Position numbers and translations under genes: made by a program. DNA of 64,000 nt from Bretschneidera sinensis (Eukaryota; Streptophyta; Magnoliopsida; Brassicales; Akaniaceae), in the NCBI GenBank assembly GCA_023935145.1, contig CM043702.1:74952820-75016819 (forward strand). The letters run 5' to 3'. How positions within the stretch are numbered: position 1 is the first letter of the stretch; every line of letters begins with the position of its first letter. Below are positions 33,402 through 43,341 of this stretch, one piece after another. The notes under the pieces were generated by a model. It saw only the letters and a program-made list of their open reading frames with translations. It was not told where the DNA came from and searched no databases.

Positions 33402-33966
33402 TATTAGAATTTAAATATAATCTAAACATGCTAAACAACTTAAATAGCATATAGATTAAATGCGGAATTATAAAGACCGTAAACATACCTCCAACCATTG
33501 AAGCTTTTCACTTACACAATCCGCTATTCTCTCGATATTAGTTCTTCTAGACTTTCATAACTCTCTTCAATTTGATGGTGTATGAAAGAAAATGAGAAGT
33601 ACCGAGTCTAGACCAAACCTGTATTTATACATGTTCTTCTATCAAGAACGTCCGTCCGCATTCCATTCGCTTGTTACCACAATCAATGGATAGCCAAAGG
33701 GTTAAACATAGACCATATATAGATTGGTTACATATACCTTATACTCTCAATACAACCATTGAGAATATGAACCAACATTCCTTAAGCATACACCTTGTGT
33801 TTTTTATCTAACACTCTAACTTGCTAACTCTTAATATGCTCTATGGTTATCCTATTTATAGGAGAAATGCACTAAGAATAATTGAATTAATTTGGCCACA
33901 ATTAATGCTTAGTGGAGCACATCTTCCTCCACTTAATTGCCACAATTAATGCTTGAATTTATTACA
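33402..33966 (-). repeat. 3' LTR of Copia element 2
   Basis: 565 bp. The minus strand begins TGTAATAAATTCAAGC after the purine tract AAGTGGGAGAA (33977-33967) and ends AAATTCTAATA, a changed ACA. Confidence 0.92.
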
Positions 33967-34260
33967 TTCTCCCACTTGGTCCATATGTTTAACCTAACTT
34001 AATCCCATTGATATATTTTAAGAAGTAAATACATGAATCATGGCGATAAGTCCTCTAAGAGTGAGTATTACCTTCCATGTATTACGATGCATTTAGTTCC
34101 TCAAGTATTATTCTTCATATGGTAACATTTCTTAATGAATAAACCCTATGTTTATTCTTGGTCCTATACATATGAATTTTCTCAAAGAAATTAAGGTGCA
34201 CATGAATATGAGAAAACATCAAATATGTAAGAGTTTCATTAATAAACTGTATGTATACAC

Positions 34261-34737
34261 TTACAAAGTGGAACCAAGTCCCATTTTCTCTACATGACCC
34301 TTGAATTTCAAAGGTGGCATGCCTTTAGTCAAAGGATCAGTGATCATCAATTCAGTGCTAATGTGTTCAATGACCACTTTCTTTTCTTTTACACGTTCTC
34401 TTATGGCTAAATACTTAATGTCGATGTGTTTACTTCGACTTCCACTTTTATTGTTTTTAGCCATAAAGACAGCAGCTGAATTGTCGCAGAAAATTCTCAA
34501 TGGCCTAGATATAGAATCCATGACTCTAAGCCCATAAATGAAACTCCTAAGCCATACACCATGTGAAGTGGCATCAAAACAGGAGACGAACTCGGCTTCC
34601 ATAGTAGAAGTAGCAGTCAATGTTTGCTTGACACTTCTCCAAGAAACAGCTCCACCGGCCATTAGAAAAATGTACCCTGATGTTGATTTACGTGAATCAA
34701 CACAGCCAGCAAAGTCTGAATCAGAGTAGCCAATCAC
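34261..34737 (-). pseudogene. Copia element 2 RNase H
   Basis: Contains GYSDSDFAGCVDSRKSTSGY (first Asp), TSTMEAEFVSCFDATSHGVW (catalytic Glu), CDNSAAVFMAKN (Asp) and RSKHIDIKYLAIRERV. Removes RNA from the RNA-DNA hybrid during replication. Confidence 0.92.
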
Positions 34738-34752
34738 ATCCAGATTGTCCGT

Positions 34753-35808
34753 CTATCTATATATAAGCTTGTAGTCTTTAGTTCCTTGAAGATACCTCAT
34801 TACTTTCTTTGCAGCTCTCCAGTGGTCTATACCTGGGTTACTCTGATATCGCCCTAACATCCCTACAACAAATGCAATGTCAGGTCTAGTGCAGACCTGA
34901 GCATACATAAGGCTTCCGACTGCAGAAGCATATGGAATGTTCTTAATGGATTCCCTCTCAAAATCGTTCTTCGGGCATTGGTTCAAATTGAACCTATCAC
35001 CCTTCACAATGGGAGCTACACTTGGTGAACAATCCATTATCCAAAATCTCTCTAAAACTTTGTTGATATAGGTTTCTTGTGACAGACCTAAAACATCTCG
35101 AGGTCTATCTCTATGGATCTTAATGCCAATGACATAAGATGCCTCAACCATATCTTTCATATCAAAATTTTTAGAGAGAAATTGTTTCACCTCATGCAAC
35201 AAGCCCTTATCATTGGTTGTAAGTAAAATATCATCCATATATAAAACAAGAAAACAAATTTTACTCTCACTGACCTTCTGGTACATACATTGATCCATGG
35301 GATTTTCAACAAAACCGAATGAAGAAATTACTTCATGGAATTTAAAATACCATTGACGGGAGGCTTGTTTTAAACCGTATATGGATTTCCTAAGCTTGCA
35401 AACCAAATGCTCACCATCATTAGAGGAGAAACCTTCAGGTTGTTTCATATAAACCTCCTCCTCTAGATCTCCATTAAGAAATGCGGTTTTCACATCCATT
35501 TGTTGTAGCTCAAGGTAAAAATGAGCAACTAATGCCAAAATAATACGAATAGAATCTTTCTTAGATACAGGAGAGAAAGTCTCTGTGTAATTGATTCCTT
35601 CTTTTTGAGTAAATCCCTTAGCAACGAGTCTCGCTTTGTTTCTCTCAATGTTGCCTAATGAATCTTTCTTGGTCTTAAAGACCCATTTACAACCAATGAT
35701 TTTCGCCTCATTAGGCAACTCTACAAGATCCCAGACTCCGTTGCTTTTCATGGAATTCATCTCTTCCTTCACGGCATCGTGACATAAGGTTGACTTTTTA
35801 CAACTCAT
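34753..35808 (-). pseudogene. Copia element 2 reverse transcriptase
   Basis: A 351-codon frame with the RT blocks WVFKTKKDSLGNIERNKARL, MDVKTAFLNGDLEEEVYMKQ, SIYGLKQASRQWYFKFHEVI and the catalytic YMDDILL, ending KDYKLIYR at a stop. The catalytic core is intact. It is separated by a single TAG from the RNase H frame and by stops from integrase. Confidence 0.93.
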
Positions 35809-36047
35809 GGCCTATGAAAAGGTTTCAGGATCATTTTCGGCTCCAAAATTATAGTCAGATTCTTGTAGATACACAATGTAATCACTAGGAATTGCTGATC
35901 TCCTGACTCTAGTAGATTTTCTTAATGTTGTACCAATATCTCCCAGGGAGCTTGTGGTTCAACTGGTTGTTCAGGAACTTATGGTATTTCCTGAACTACT
36001 TGATCTATTAGAATGTTGTCAGCAGCTTGTGGAACCTCAATGATCGA

Positions 36048-36644
36048 TTAGTCAACACGAGCTTGTACTTGAGGCGTGTTATGAACTATAACCAATCCAT
36101 CATTTGATGAAGGTTGAGATTTTGTATGATCATGTGCAGGAACTAAGTTCCTGAACCAATCCCTCCCACTAATCATGTCATTCTCTAGAAACTTAGTGTT
36201 TCTTGATTCCACAATCCTAGTAGTATGAGTTGGACAATAAAACCTGTAACCCTTGGACCTTTCGGCATATCCAACGAAATACCCACTAATGGTCCTCGGA
36301 TCTAGTTTCTTCTCCTGTGGGTTATAAATCCTCACCTCAGACGGACATCCCCAAACGCACATATGTCGCAAATTCGGTTTCCAACCTTTCCATAATTCAA
36401 ATAGTATCTTAGGAACAGCCTTTGTTGAAACTTGGTTTAATATATACGCAGTCGTCTTTAGTGCTTCAGTCCACAAGGATGTAGGAAGGTTGGAGTTGCT
36501 ATGCATACTCCGCACCATGTCCATCAATGTTCGATTTCTTCTTTCTACAACACCATTTTGGTCTGGGGAACCAGGGATAGTGTATTGGGCAACAATCCCA
36601 TTATCTTGAAGAAACTTGGCAAAAAGACTAGGTGCTTGTCCACT
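36048..36644 (-). pseudogene. Copia element 2 integrase C-part
   Basis: Beyond the stop the same protein continues with PGSPDQNGVVERRNR, holding the catalytic Glu, then RSMHSNSNLPTSLWTEALKT and the C-terminal block GYFVGYAERSKGYRFYCP. All three catalytic acids of the DDE triad are present across the broken frame. Confidence 0.87.
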
Positions 36645-37661
36645 TTATGTGTATCTACCATAATATTCTCCACCTCTATCGGATCTCACAATTTGTATTT
36701 GCTTTCCGCATTGGTTCTCAACTTTAGCCTTAAAGACTTTGAAGGCATCCAATGCTTCATTCTTATTATGAAGCAAATAGATATACATATATCGTGAGTA
36801 ATCATCGATAAAAGTGACGAAATATTTCTGACCATGTGCGTCCATGTCTGGACAACATATATCAGTATGAATGATTTCTAATATGTCCGAACTCCTATTA
36901 GCACATTTCTTGGACTTGTTGGTCTGGTTTCCCTTAATGCAGTCCACACAAGTCTCAAAATCAGTATAATCTAGAGTACTAAGTACCCATTCATTCACTA
37001 ATCTTTTAATTCTTTCTATGGAGATATGTCCTAATCTCCGGTGCCATAACATAGAGGAGTCCTCATTAATATTACACCTCTTAACACCACTTTGAACATG
37101 CATTGAACTATAAGTGGCATCATTTTGTAAATAAAGACGATAAAGACCATCAAACAAAATATCATTCCCAACACAATCAGTTTTATAAAATAAACTGAAA
37201 GATGTGTCTTGAAAATTAAAGGAATATCCAAATGGTATAAGTCTGGAAACAGAAATCAAGTTTCGTGATAAACTTGGTACATAAAAGGTTCTTTCCAATT
37301 TTAAAATTAAGCCACTACTTAAAGTTAAAATGCAAGTTTCAATTGCCTCCACATGTGAGCCCATCTTGTTGCCTGATAAGATGCTTTGCTCACTTCCTAC
37401 TGGCTTCCTTAGGTTTTGCATACCCTGCAAGGAGTTTGCAATATGGATTGTAGATCCAAAATCAATCCACCAGGTGTTAATATTAACATTAACCATATTA
37501 GATTCATAACAAACAAACGAGGTTGATTCTAATATGTCATTCCCACGGGTAGTAGCCAGCATTGCACTCTCACCCAGTTCCATCACAAGCCTCTCTTCTT
37601 CTTGAACACACATGGTCATTAATTCATTGATTGACCATTTGTCTTTATGTGTGTTGTACAA
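36645..37661 (-). pseudogene. Copia element 2 protease and integrase N-part
   Basis: A 338-codon frame begins in gag (YNTHKDKWSINELMTMCVQE). The protease site reads WWIDFGSTIHIAN, where Phe replaces the usual Ser or Thr of D(S/T)G. Then follow the HHCC zinc region (WHRRLGHIS ... CVDCIKGNQ), HTDICCPD (first Asp) and RSDRGGEYYG (second Asp). It stops just after, near 36645. Confidence 0.88.
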
Positions 37662-38190
37662 GATTTTGAAAGGCCCCTACTGAGTTGGAAGGGTGTTCAA
37701 AATATAGTGCACCAGGAAGGACTCTGATATATCAACCTCGAGTTTCTTAAGTTGAGCCGCAGTGTCGCGCATTTGCATTATGTGCTCACACACACCTTTT
37801 ATGCTGGTGAGTCTGAGAGATGATAATCTCATTATCAGGGTGCTTGCTAATGCCTTTTCTAAAGTGACGAATTGATCATCAATGGCTTTCAGCAAATCAT
37901 AGACTTTCTCATGCTAGTCGACAGAACCACGTATACCAGCAGTTATCTTAGTCTTGTTAAACATCACGCTGAGCCGATTGGATCGCTCTCATCGCTCATA
38001 TAGCGTGACAGCAGCTGGAGTGCTGTTATCGACGATTGCCGGTGGTTAGTCCTTCCTAATAGAATAATCTATGTCCATCCACCCTAGATGGAGAAGAATC
38101 CTCTCATTCCATACCTTATAGTTATCTCCTCTAAGTTCGAGTATGTCACAACGGATATCAGAGAAACTAGTGGGTTGAGTTACTGCATAA
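37662..38190 (-). pseudogene. Copia element 2 gag, broken
   Basis: Frames around the former start near 38184 read LRGDNYKVWNERILLHLGWM, then a stop. The frame from 37895 has LKAIDDQFVTLEKALASTLI and REHIMQMRD-type blocks (here CEHIMQMRDTAAQLKKLEVD). The start codon appears lost to a one-base deletion (ATGCAG where ATGGCAG is expected), and stops occur at about 38055, 37916 and 37677. Confidence 0.85.
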
Positions 38191-38199
38191 AGTCCAAAA

Positions 38200-39581
38200 G
38201 CTTATGTCAAGATTTGAGGTCTAATTTTTTAAATTGCATGTTTTACCAATGTAAAAACACGCTGAAATTGAATCTAATTTCATTAAAATTTACCTGTGAG
38301 CTAAATTTTTAATTCAATAAGATTCTTTATACTTTATGATAAATTTTATCAAATTATTTTTACTAAATTCCTAATGTATATTATGATTACAGTTTGATGT
38401 TTTTCTATCTTTAAACTTTATGATAAAACTATTAAATTAATTCTTCTTAACTCTTGTGGGTAAATTAAAAAAACTGGTTTTAATATATTATCTTAATTAA
38501 TTATATAAACACAATAAAATCCCTGTGGGGTAAAATCATTATATTCATATAATTAATTACAATGAATGTCCATTATGTGATCCTAATCCACTTAATATAT
38601 AATTTTATAGAATTAAAGATGTTGTGGCTACTCTTTAAATATTTTAAAATTATATGGTTCACTAGACATTTATATTTACTATATTTTAGGCTCTACTTAA
38701 TGCCTAAAAGCAATTACGCAGTAACATATTAAGCAATCACTAAGAGTGCTCCCAGGATAATTGATCGGGACAAAGCCTCATTAAAAACCAGAATCCTTAG
38801 TCAAAGCATTGTCCTAGATCATGCTGTCTTATGCCAACTACAAATTGTTTATGAATTATTCATAATTTTTAACTTAATTGTTCATAGTAATGTATTATGA
38901 ACCTTAATGTGTTATGCACAAATTAAGTTTTATGAGAATAACCTAAGTTTACATAATCTAACAATATCTAAACTTAATAATATGTTATCATATGTAAATA
39001 AAGTTCTCATAAATAAAACATAAATTGCATAATTAAACATAATATTATGCAATTAATTTAATTCATTGCACAAAACAAACTCATTCTAAAAGCATGAATT
39101 GAAAAACAAAAGCATGCTAAAAATGAGCATTTACTGAAATTGTATATATAGAATTAACATAAATAGTATATATGTGTAATCTTAATTTGAGCAAAATAAT
39201 CACAAAATTAAAAATACATGCCCAACATTAAATTATTTATGCACTAAAACTATTTAAACTTAAATTGCATGCATAACCCAAAAAAGTTATACATACATAA
39301 CACATAATTTTAAGCACATAAATAAAATAAATACCTATAAGGGTTCATAAACTTTATTTTTGCAAATAATTACAAATCATATACAACATAGTGAAAATCC
39401 ATAAAATTGGCTTCGAAGATTTTAAAACTCAGAAATACTAGAAATCAAATTTCTTAATGATTTCTAATATTATTTTCCATCAAAAAATACTCGAAAAACA
39501 AACTTTGAAATCAAATTATTTTTCGGGTATAAATCGAAAGTATTACAGATTGCTTAATACTTCAAGGCAGAGGCAAACAAT
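38200..39581 (-). other. Long untranslated leader of Copia element 2
   Basis: About 1.4 kb of very AT-rich sequence between primer site and gag with no open frame of note. Unusually long for a Copia leader. Confidence 0.6.
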
Positions 39582-39593
39582 GCTCTGATACCA
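39582..39593 (-). promoter_or_regulatory. Primer binding site of Copia element 2 (tRNA-iMet)
   Basis: Minus strand TGGTATCAGAGC two bases inside the LTR. Confidence 0.93.
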
Positions 39594-39595
39594 AA

Positions 39596-40210
39596 TGTTA
39601 GAATTTAAATATAATCTAAACATGCTAAACAACTTAAATAACATATAGATTAAATGCGAAATTATAAAGACCGTAAACATACCTCCAGCCATTGAAGCTT
39701 TTCACTTACACAATCCGCTATTCTCTCGATATTGATTTTTCTAGACTCTCAGAACTCTCTTCAATTTGATGGTGTATGAAAGAAAATGAGAAGTACCGAG
39801 TCTAGGAACAAAACCTGTATTTATACATATTCTTCCATCAAGAACGTACGTCCGTATTCCATACGCTTGTTACCACAATCAATGGATAGCCAAAGGGTTA
39901 AACATGGACCATATATAGGTTAGTTACATATACCTTATACTCTCAATACAACCATTGAGAATATGAACCAATATTCCTTAAGCATACACCTTGTGTTTTT
40001 TCTCTAACACTCTAACTTGCTAACTCTTAATATGCTCTATGGTTATCCTATTTATAGGAGAAATGCACTAAGAATAATTGAATTAATTTGGCCACAATTA
40101 ATGCTTAGTGGAGCACATCTTCCTCCACTTAATTACCACAATTAATGCTTGAATTTATTACATCTACCTCCACTTATTAATTGCCACAATTAATGCTTGA
40201 ATTTATTACA
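39596..40210 (-). repeat. 5' LTR of Copia element 2
   Basis: 615 bp, about 50 bp longer than its partner because the first 50 bp (GAATTTATTACA with its ATTAATGCTT block) are duplicated at the outer end. Confidence 0.92.
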
Positions 40211-40227
40211 AATTCAGTTTTCATTAC

Positions 40228-40290
40228 CATTGTTAATAATTGATTGACAACCCTATCGCTTCCAGTATCTGCAGGGTTTCTCCCTCTTGT
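40228..40290 (-). CDS. NSF-like exon 3
   Basis: 63 nt. Encodes TRGRNPADTGSDRVVNQLLT and a Met, the D1 segment ending in the conserved VNQLLT. Donor GTAATG. The next intron carries Copia element 2. Confidence 0.85.
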
Positions 40291-40447
40291 CTGAAAAAAA
40301 CAAGCATAATTTGTCAATACAAGGCTTAGTTTCATAGTTTTTTGTTTCTTTTTTCTTTCAAATTCCTTTTCATTATGCTAAGACACTATATACATCTACA
40401 CCAGACTTTGACTTGAAAACCATCATTAAAATAAGGGGAATAAACAC

Positions 40448-40503
40448 TTGTGCAATGGAATCGATTTCATCAAAAATTATAATATGAAGGGGGCTATGGT
40501 CTC
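40448..40503 (-). CDS. NSF-like exon 2 (D1 Walker B)
   Basis: 56 nt after TTTCCAG. Encodes DHSPLHIIIFDEIDSIAQ, with the Walker B acidic pair DE. Phase 1 in, phase 0 out. Confidence 0.85.
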
Positions 40504-40583
40504 CTGGAAAAAGGTAATCAATAATAAGTTTGTAATTAGATCTTTTAAAAAATGAAATAAAAATAATTTAATAGCTATTATAC

Positions 40584-40644
40584 CATAAATTTTATAATCT
40601 TGATTGGCTTCATCAAATAGTTTCCTCACATTGATCTTAGATCC
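40584..40644 (-). CDS. NSF-like exon 1 of the remnant (D1, after Walker A)
   Basis: Encodes GSKINVRKLFDEANQDYKIY plus one base, then donor GTAT. Equivalent to the NSF segment between Walker A and Walker B of D1. It begins directly at the Copia 3 LTR, whose end plus one base supplies an AG before it. Confidence 0.75.
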
Positions 40645-41222
40645 TGTTAGTTTACAGAATGAAAGAATAATGAGATTTCTTAGAACAATGAGAGAAAATG
40701 GAGGAAGATATACTGGAACTCAAACTTTGAATTCAATTCTCATAATGCATCAAGCTTACATTATATATAAAACTGAAAAGTAAAGCTGCAAAAAAAGTAA
40801 ACAAAAACAAGTAACACATGGTACAGCTAACATGGGGTAGTAATGACAGAGAACATGGGGTACTAATATAGCAAACATGGAGTAGTGGTACAGCTAACAT
40901 GGAGTAGTGATCCTGATGCAAATAACCAATACTCCTCCTTGCATTAGGAACTGCAAACTCCAAGTCTCTGCCTAAGAAGCTCAAATTTTTTGTTTGCTGG
41001 TAGAGGTTTTGTGAAAATGTCTGCAAGTTGATCTTCAGATCTGCAATAAACCAGGCTCACATCTCCTTCTTTCTGCACTTGTCTTAGAAAGAATAGTTTA
41101 ATCTTAAAATGTTTAGTTTTTCCATGAAAAACCGGATTATGAGATATTGCAATTGCAGCCTGATTGTCCACAAATACCTCTGTATCATTGCGGCACTTTT
41201 GTAAAGCGCCGGCAAATGTCAA
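40645..41222 (-). mobile_element. Ty1/Copia element 3, 3' fragment (RNase H and LTR)
   Basis: The frame 41222-40944 reads VFVDNQAAIAISHNPVFHGK, KHFKIKLFFLRQVQ and EDQLADIFTKPLPANKKFEL, the C-terminal Copia RNase H. A purine tract AAGGAGGAGTA follows, then an LTR of roughly 287 bp (about 40931 to 40645) ending CTAACA. Everything upstream of RNase H is missing. The LTR end abuts the first recognised NSF codons. Confidence 0.88.
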
Positions 41223-41689
41223 TTATCTTGTAGTGGCTGGACAGACTAGAAAAGGGAAAGGCTAAAGAGAAGTACAAGAGAAGTTAGTTAATTAGTTACA
41301 AAGTTGTTAATGTCAAAACAGATTATAACAACCTGTGTAACTAAAAATTTACAAGCTAAGTAGTCCATAACTAGTATAAAAGGGACTTGTATTGAGAAGA
41401 CAAATTCATTGAATGAAAAATCCATAATTTCTGTCATTTCTTTTAGTTAAAATTCTTGTAACATTCTTAGAGTTTAAGCTTTAACTCAAATTAAGCCATT
41501 TTCTGAGTTAGGAAAGGCATCAAAAAGTCTCAGAGTTGATTGACCATAAGACTCATCAATGGAGAATAGAGATGGTCAGATCCTTGTTTGTCAAAGATTA
41601 AGTTAACATTATTCTTCAAATTTTGTTGAGCTAGCGGTTTGGACAGGATTTTTGGATTTAGCACTACACCTCGAATGGCACTCAGTTAA
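41223..41689 (+). other. Non-coding segment with a TATA-like promoter motif
   Basis: No open frame. AGTATAAAAGGGAC near 41376 is preceded by AT-rich sequence and followed by an unstructured leader. It could be part of a solo LTR but no ends are clear. Confidence 0.3.
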
Positions 41690-42371
41690 GAGTATATACC
41701 ATGCTGAGAGGCTCTATTCAATGCAAAGATGATCCAAAAGCAACCTGAACAATGGCAGAGGAGAGGAGTAAGTCATGGTGGTAATAGGTTATGGAAGACT
41801 GTTTGGGAGTTAAAATTCCTTAATAAAATCAAAAGTTTTTCTTGGCGAATTTGTTAGATAGTTTGCGTTGAAAATTGAGGAGGAGAGGTGTTCAAGTGGA
41901 AAGTGGGTGTTGCAGATGTAACCATAACGTGGAAAGTTGCACTCATTCTCTAATGAGTTGTCCTTTTGCCCAGTGGGTTTGGAGCCTAGCAATGGAGGGG
42001 ATCAGTTTTAGAAAGTATGTTATGCATGGAATTCAAAATTGGCTTCATGATATTGTTGATAGGTGGGTAGTAGATTATCTTTCTTATTGGTTTATAATAG
42101 CGTGGGTGTTATTGGGAGAACAAAATTTAGTGCACATTGGAAAAATGGGCAGGAGCCTTGAGGCTTTGGTGTAGATTGTAAAGCAATATTTTGATGAATA
42201 TGCAAACATGTTGCTCGTGGAGAGAGGGGCATGAGGGCTTGATGGTGGAGGAAGCTCACGGTGGATAGCATCTAGTTTTTCATAATATAAGGTAAATACA
42301 GATGGGACTATTTTTGGAAAGGTGGCAGCTAGGATTGGAGTGGTTATTCGAGATCATGAGAAAGATTTTAT
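41690..42371 (+). pseudogene. LINE reverse transcriptase 3' part: zinc-binding and RNase H domains
   Basis: Plus-strand fragments read LWKTVWELKFLNKIKSFSWR, then RRRGVQVESGCCRCN with ESCTHSLMSCPFAQWVW, the zf-RVT zinc-binding domain of plant LINE ORF2. Near 42296 follows NTDGTIFGKVAARIGVVIRD, the start of the RVT_3 RNase H domain. It breaks off where the Copia 4 LTR begins. Frames are shifted between blocks. Confidence 0.82.
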
Positions 42372-43302
42372 TGTTAGGATTTTGGCTCAAATCCCCACAA
42401 GGAGGACTTCTAATTGGTGTGGGAAAAATGGTTTCCTATTTTATAGTTTCTTATTCTAGTAGGAGTTTAACTAGTTTCTTATGTTATTCTTATTTCCGTA
42501 GTAGTATTAAAATATTATTTATATAAAAAAGGTACTAGAGAAGGTTTGAGGCACTTCCAATATACATTTTAAATTAGAGAGGTTTACTACTAGAGTTAGG
42601 ATGAGAGCTTTGGGTTTATTTGGGTTTTGGGTTGTCAAGTAGAGAAAGCACTTACAACTAGAGCTAGGATGAGAACTTTTGGTGTATTGGGGCTTTCGAG
42701 TTATGAGGTAGTGAGAGTTTAGCAACTTTGCTCTTCCTAAAGTTGTAATTGTAGAATAATTGCCGAAGTACATTAATTCTTGATGTTCTTATTCTTATTT
42801 TATTTATCTATTTAATTGTTGTGGTTGTGTTTTTTGCCTAAAATTTTAGTAGGTGGATTTTAAAGGTAAAATCCCAACAAGTGATATCAAAGTTGTGGTT
42901 ACGATGATAAAAACACTAAAGATAGGCAAAACTAATATTGATTTATTTGATGGGGGGAATGATTTCTCTCTTTGGCAAAGTTCCATCAAAGATGTGTTGA
43001 TGCGACAAGGGCTCTACAAGATGATTGAAGAGTCAAAGCCACTAGAGATAACGAAAGAAGTTTAGATGGATGAGGAGGTTCCCACGGCACCTCCAGAGAG
43101 GGATAAGTTGAAGAGGCCATGGAGTGTTCAATGTTGAAGAATTTTCTGTGAATAGATCATGAGATGAACCAACCAAATGAGAGGATGATTGCTACAAAAA
43201 GTAAACGGATGAACTGGAAAAACGAAAATGAATGATTGCACCAACTAAAGAAGAAAGTCAAATTTGATAACGAGATGGAAAATTTGAGTCAAGATGAAGA
43301 TT
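42372..43302 (+). mobile_element. Ty1/Copia element 4, internally deleted (5' part)
   Basis: 5' LTR 42372-42879 (TGTTAGGATTTT to AAAATCCCAACA, 508 bp, TATA-like TTTATATAAAAAAGG near 42518), then a degenerate primer site TGATATCAAAGT at 42882-42893 and only 423 bp of internal sequence before the 3' LTR starts at 43303. That LTR is split: 43303-43341, then 59547 onward after the Gypsy complex. Confidence 0.85.
42903..43300 (+). pseudogene. Copia element 4 gag N-terminus
   Basis: Encodes MIKTLKIGKTNIDLFDGGND and FSLWQSSIKDVLMRQGLYKM, the usual Copia gag opening, then a TAG at 43063-43065 and only fragments. Protease, integrase and RT are absent. Confidence 0.8.
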
Positions 43303-43341
43303 TGTTAGGATTTTAGCTCAAATCCCCACAATGAGGACTTC
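43303..43341 (+). repeat. Copia element 4, 3' LTR, left piece
   Basis: TGTTAGGATTTTAGCTCAAA onward matches the 5' LTR and ends in ACTTC, the target repeat of the Gypsy insertion. Confidence 0.85.

Larger units (their letters stand above)
33402..40210 (-). mobile_element. Ty1/Copia element 2, near full length, in an NSF intron
   Basis: 6809 bp between perfect 5-bp repeats AATTC (33397-33401 and 40211-40215). The minus strand carries LTR, primer site, gag, protease, integrase, reverse transcriptase, RNase H, polypurine tract and LTR in order. Stops and small indels in gag, between integrase and RT, and before RNase H disable it. The host intron would be about 80 bp without it. Confidence 0.95.
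30091..40644 (-). pseudogene. NSF-like (vesicle-fusing ATPase) gene fragment with coiled-coil, kinesin-like tail exons
   Basis: Fourteen exons with GT-AG introns join in phase to 1311 nt: 436 codons plus a stop. The first eleven match the second half of NSF D1 (Walker B IIIFDEIDSI, the sensor region VGITNRKDL, and LLRSGRLE) and most of D2 (Walker A GPVGCGKT, Walker B FIILDDIER, sensor VVGTTSN). NSF is a hexameric AAA+ ATPase that disassembles SNARE complexes on membranes. Missing are the N domain and D1 Walker A (the frame stops at a Copia LTR) and the last part of D2. In place of the latter, three exons encode ELE-type coiled coil like the tail of kinesin-14 proteins. Whether one transcript spans all exons is inference; loss of the 5' part argues for a pseudogene. 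Confidence 0.75.
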
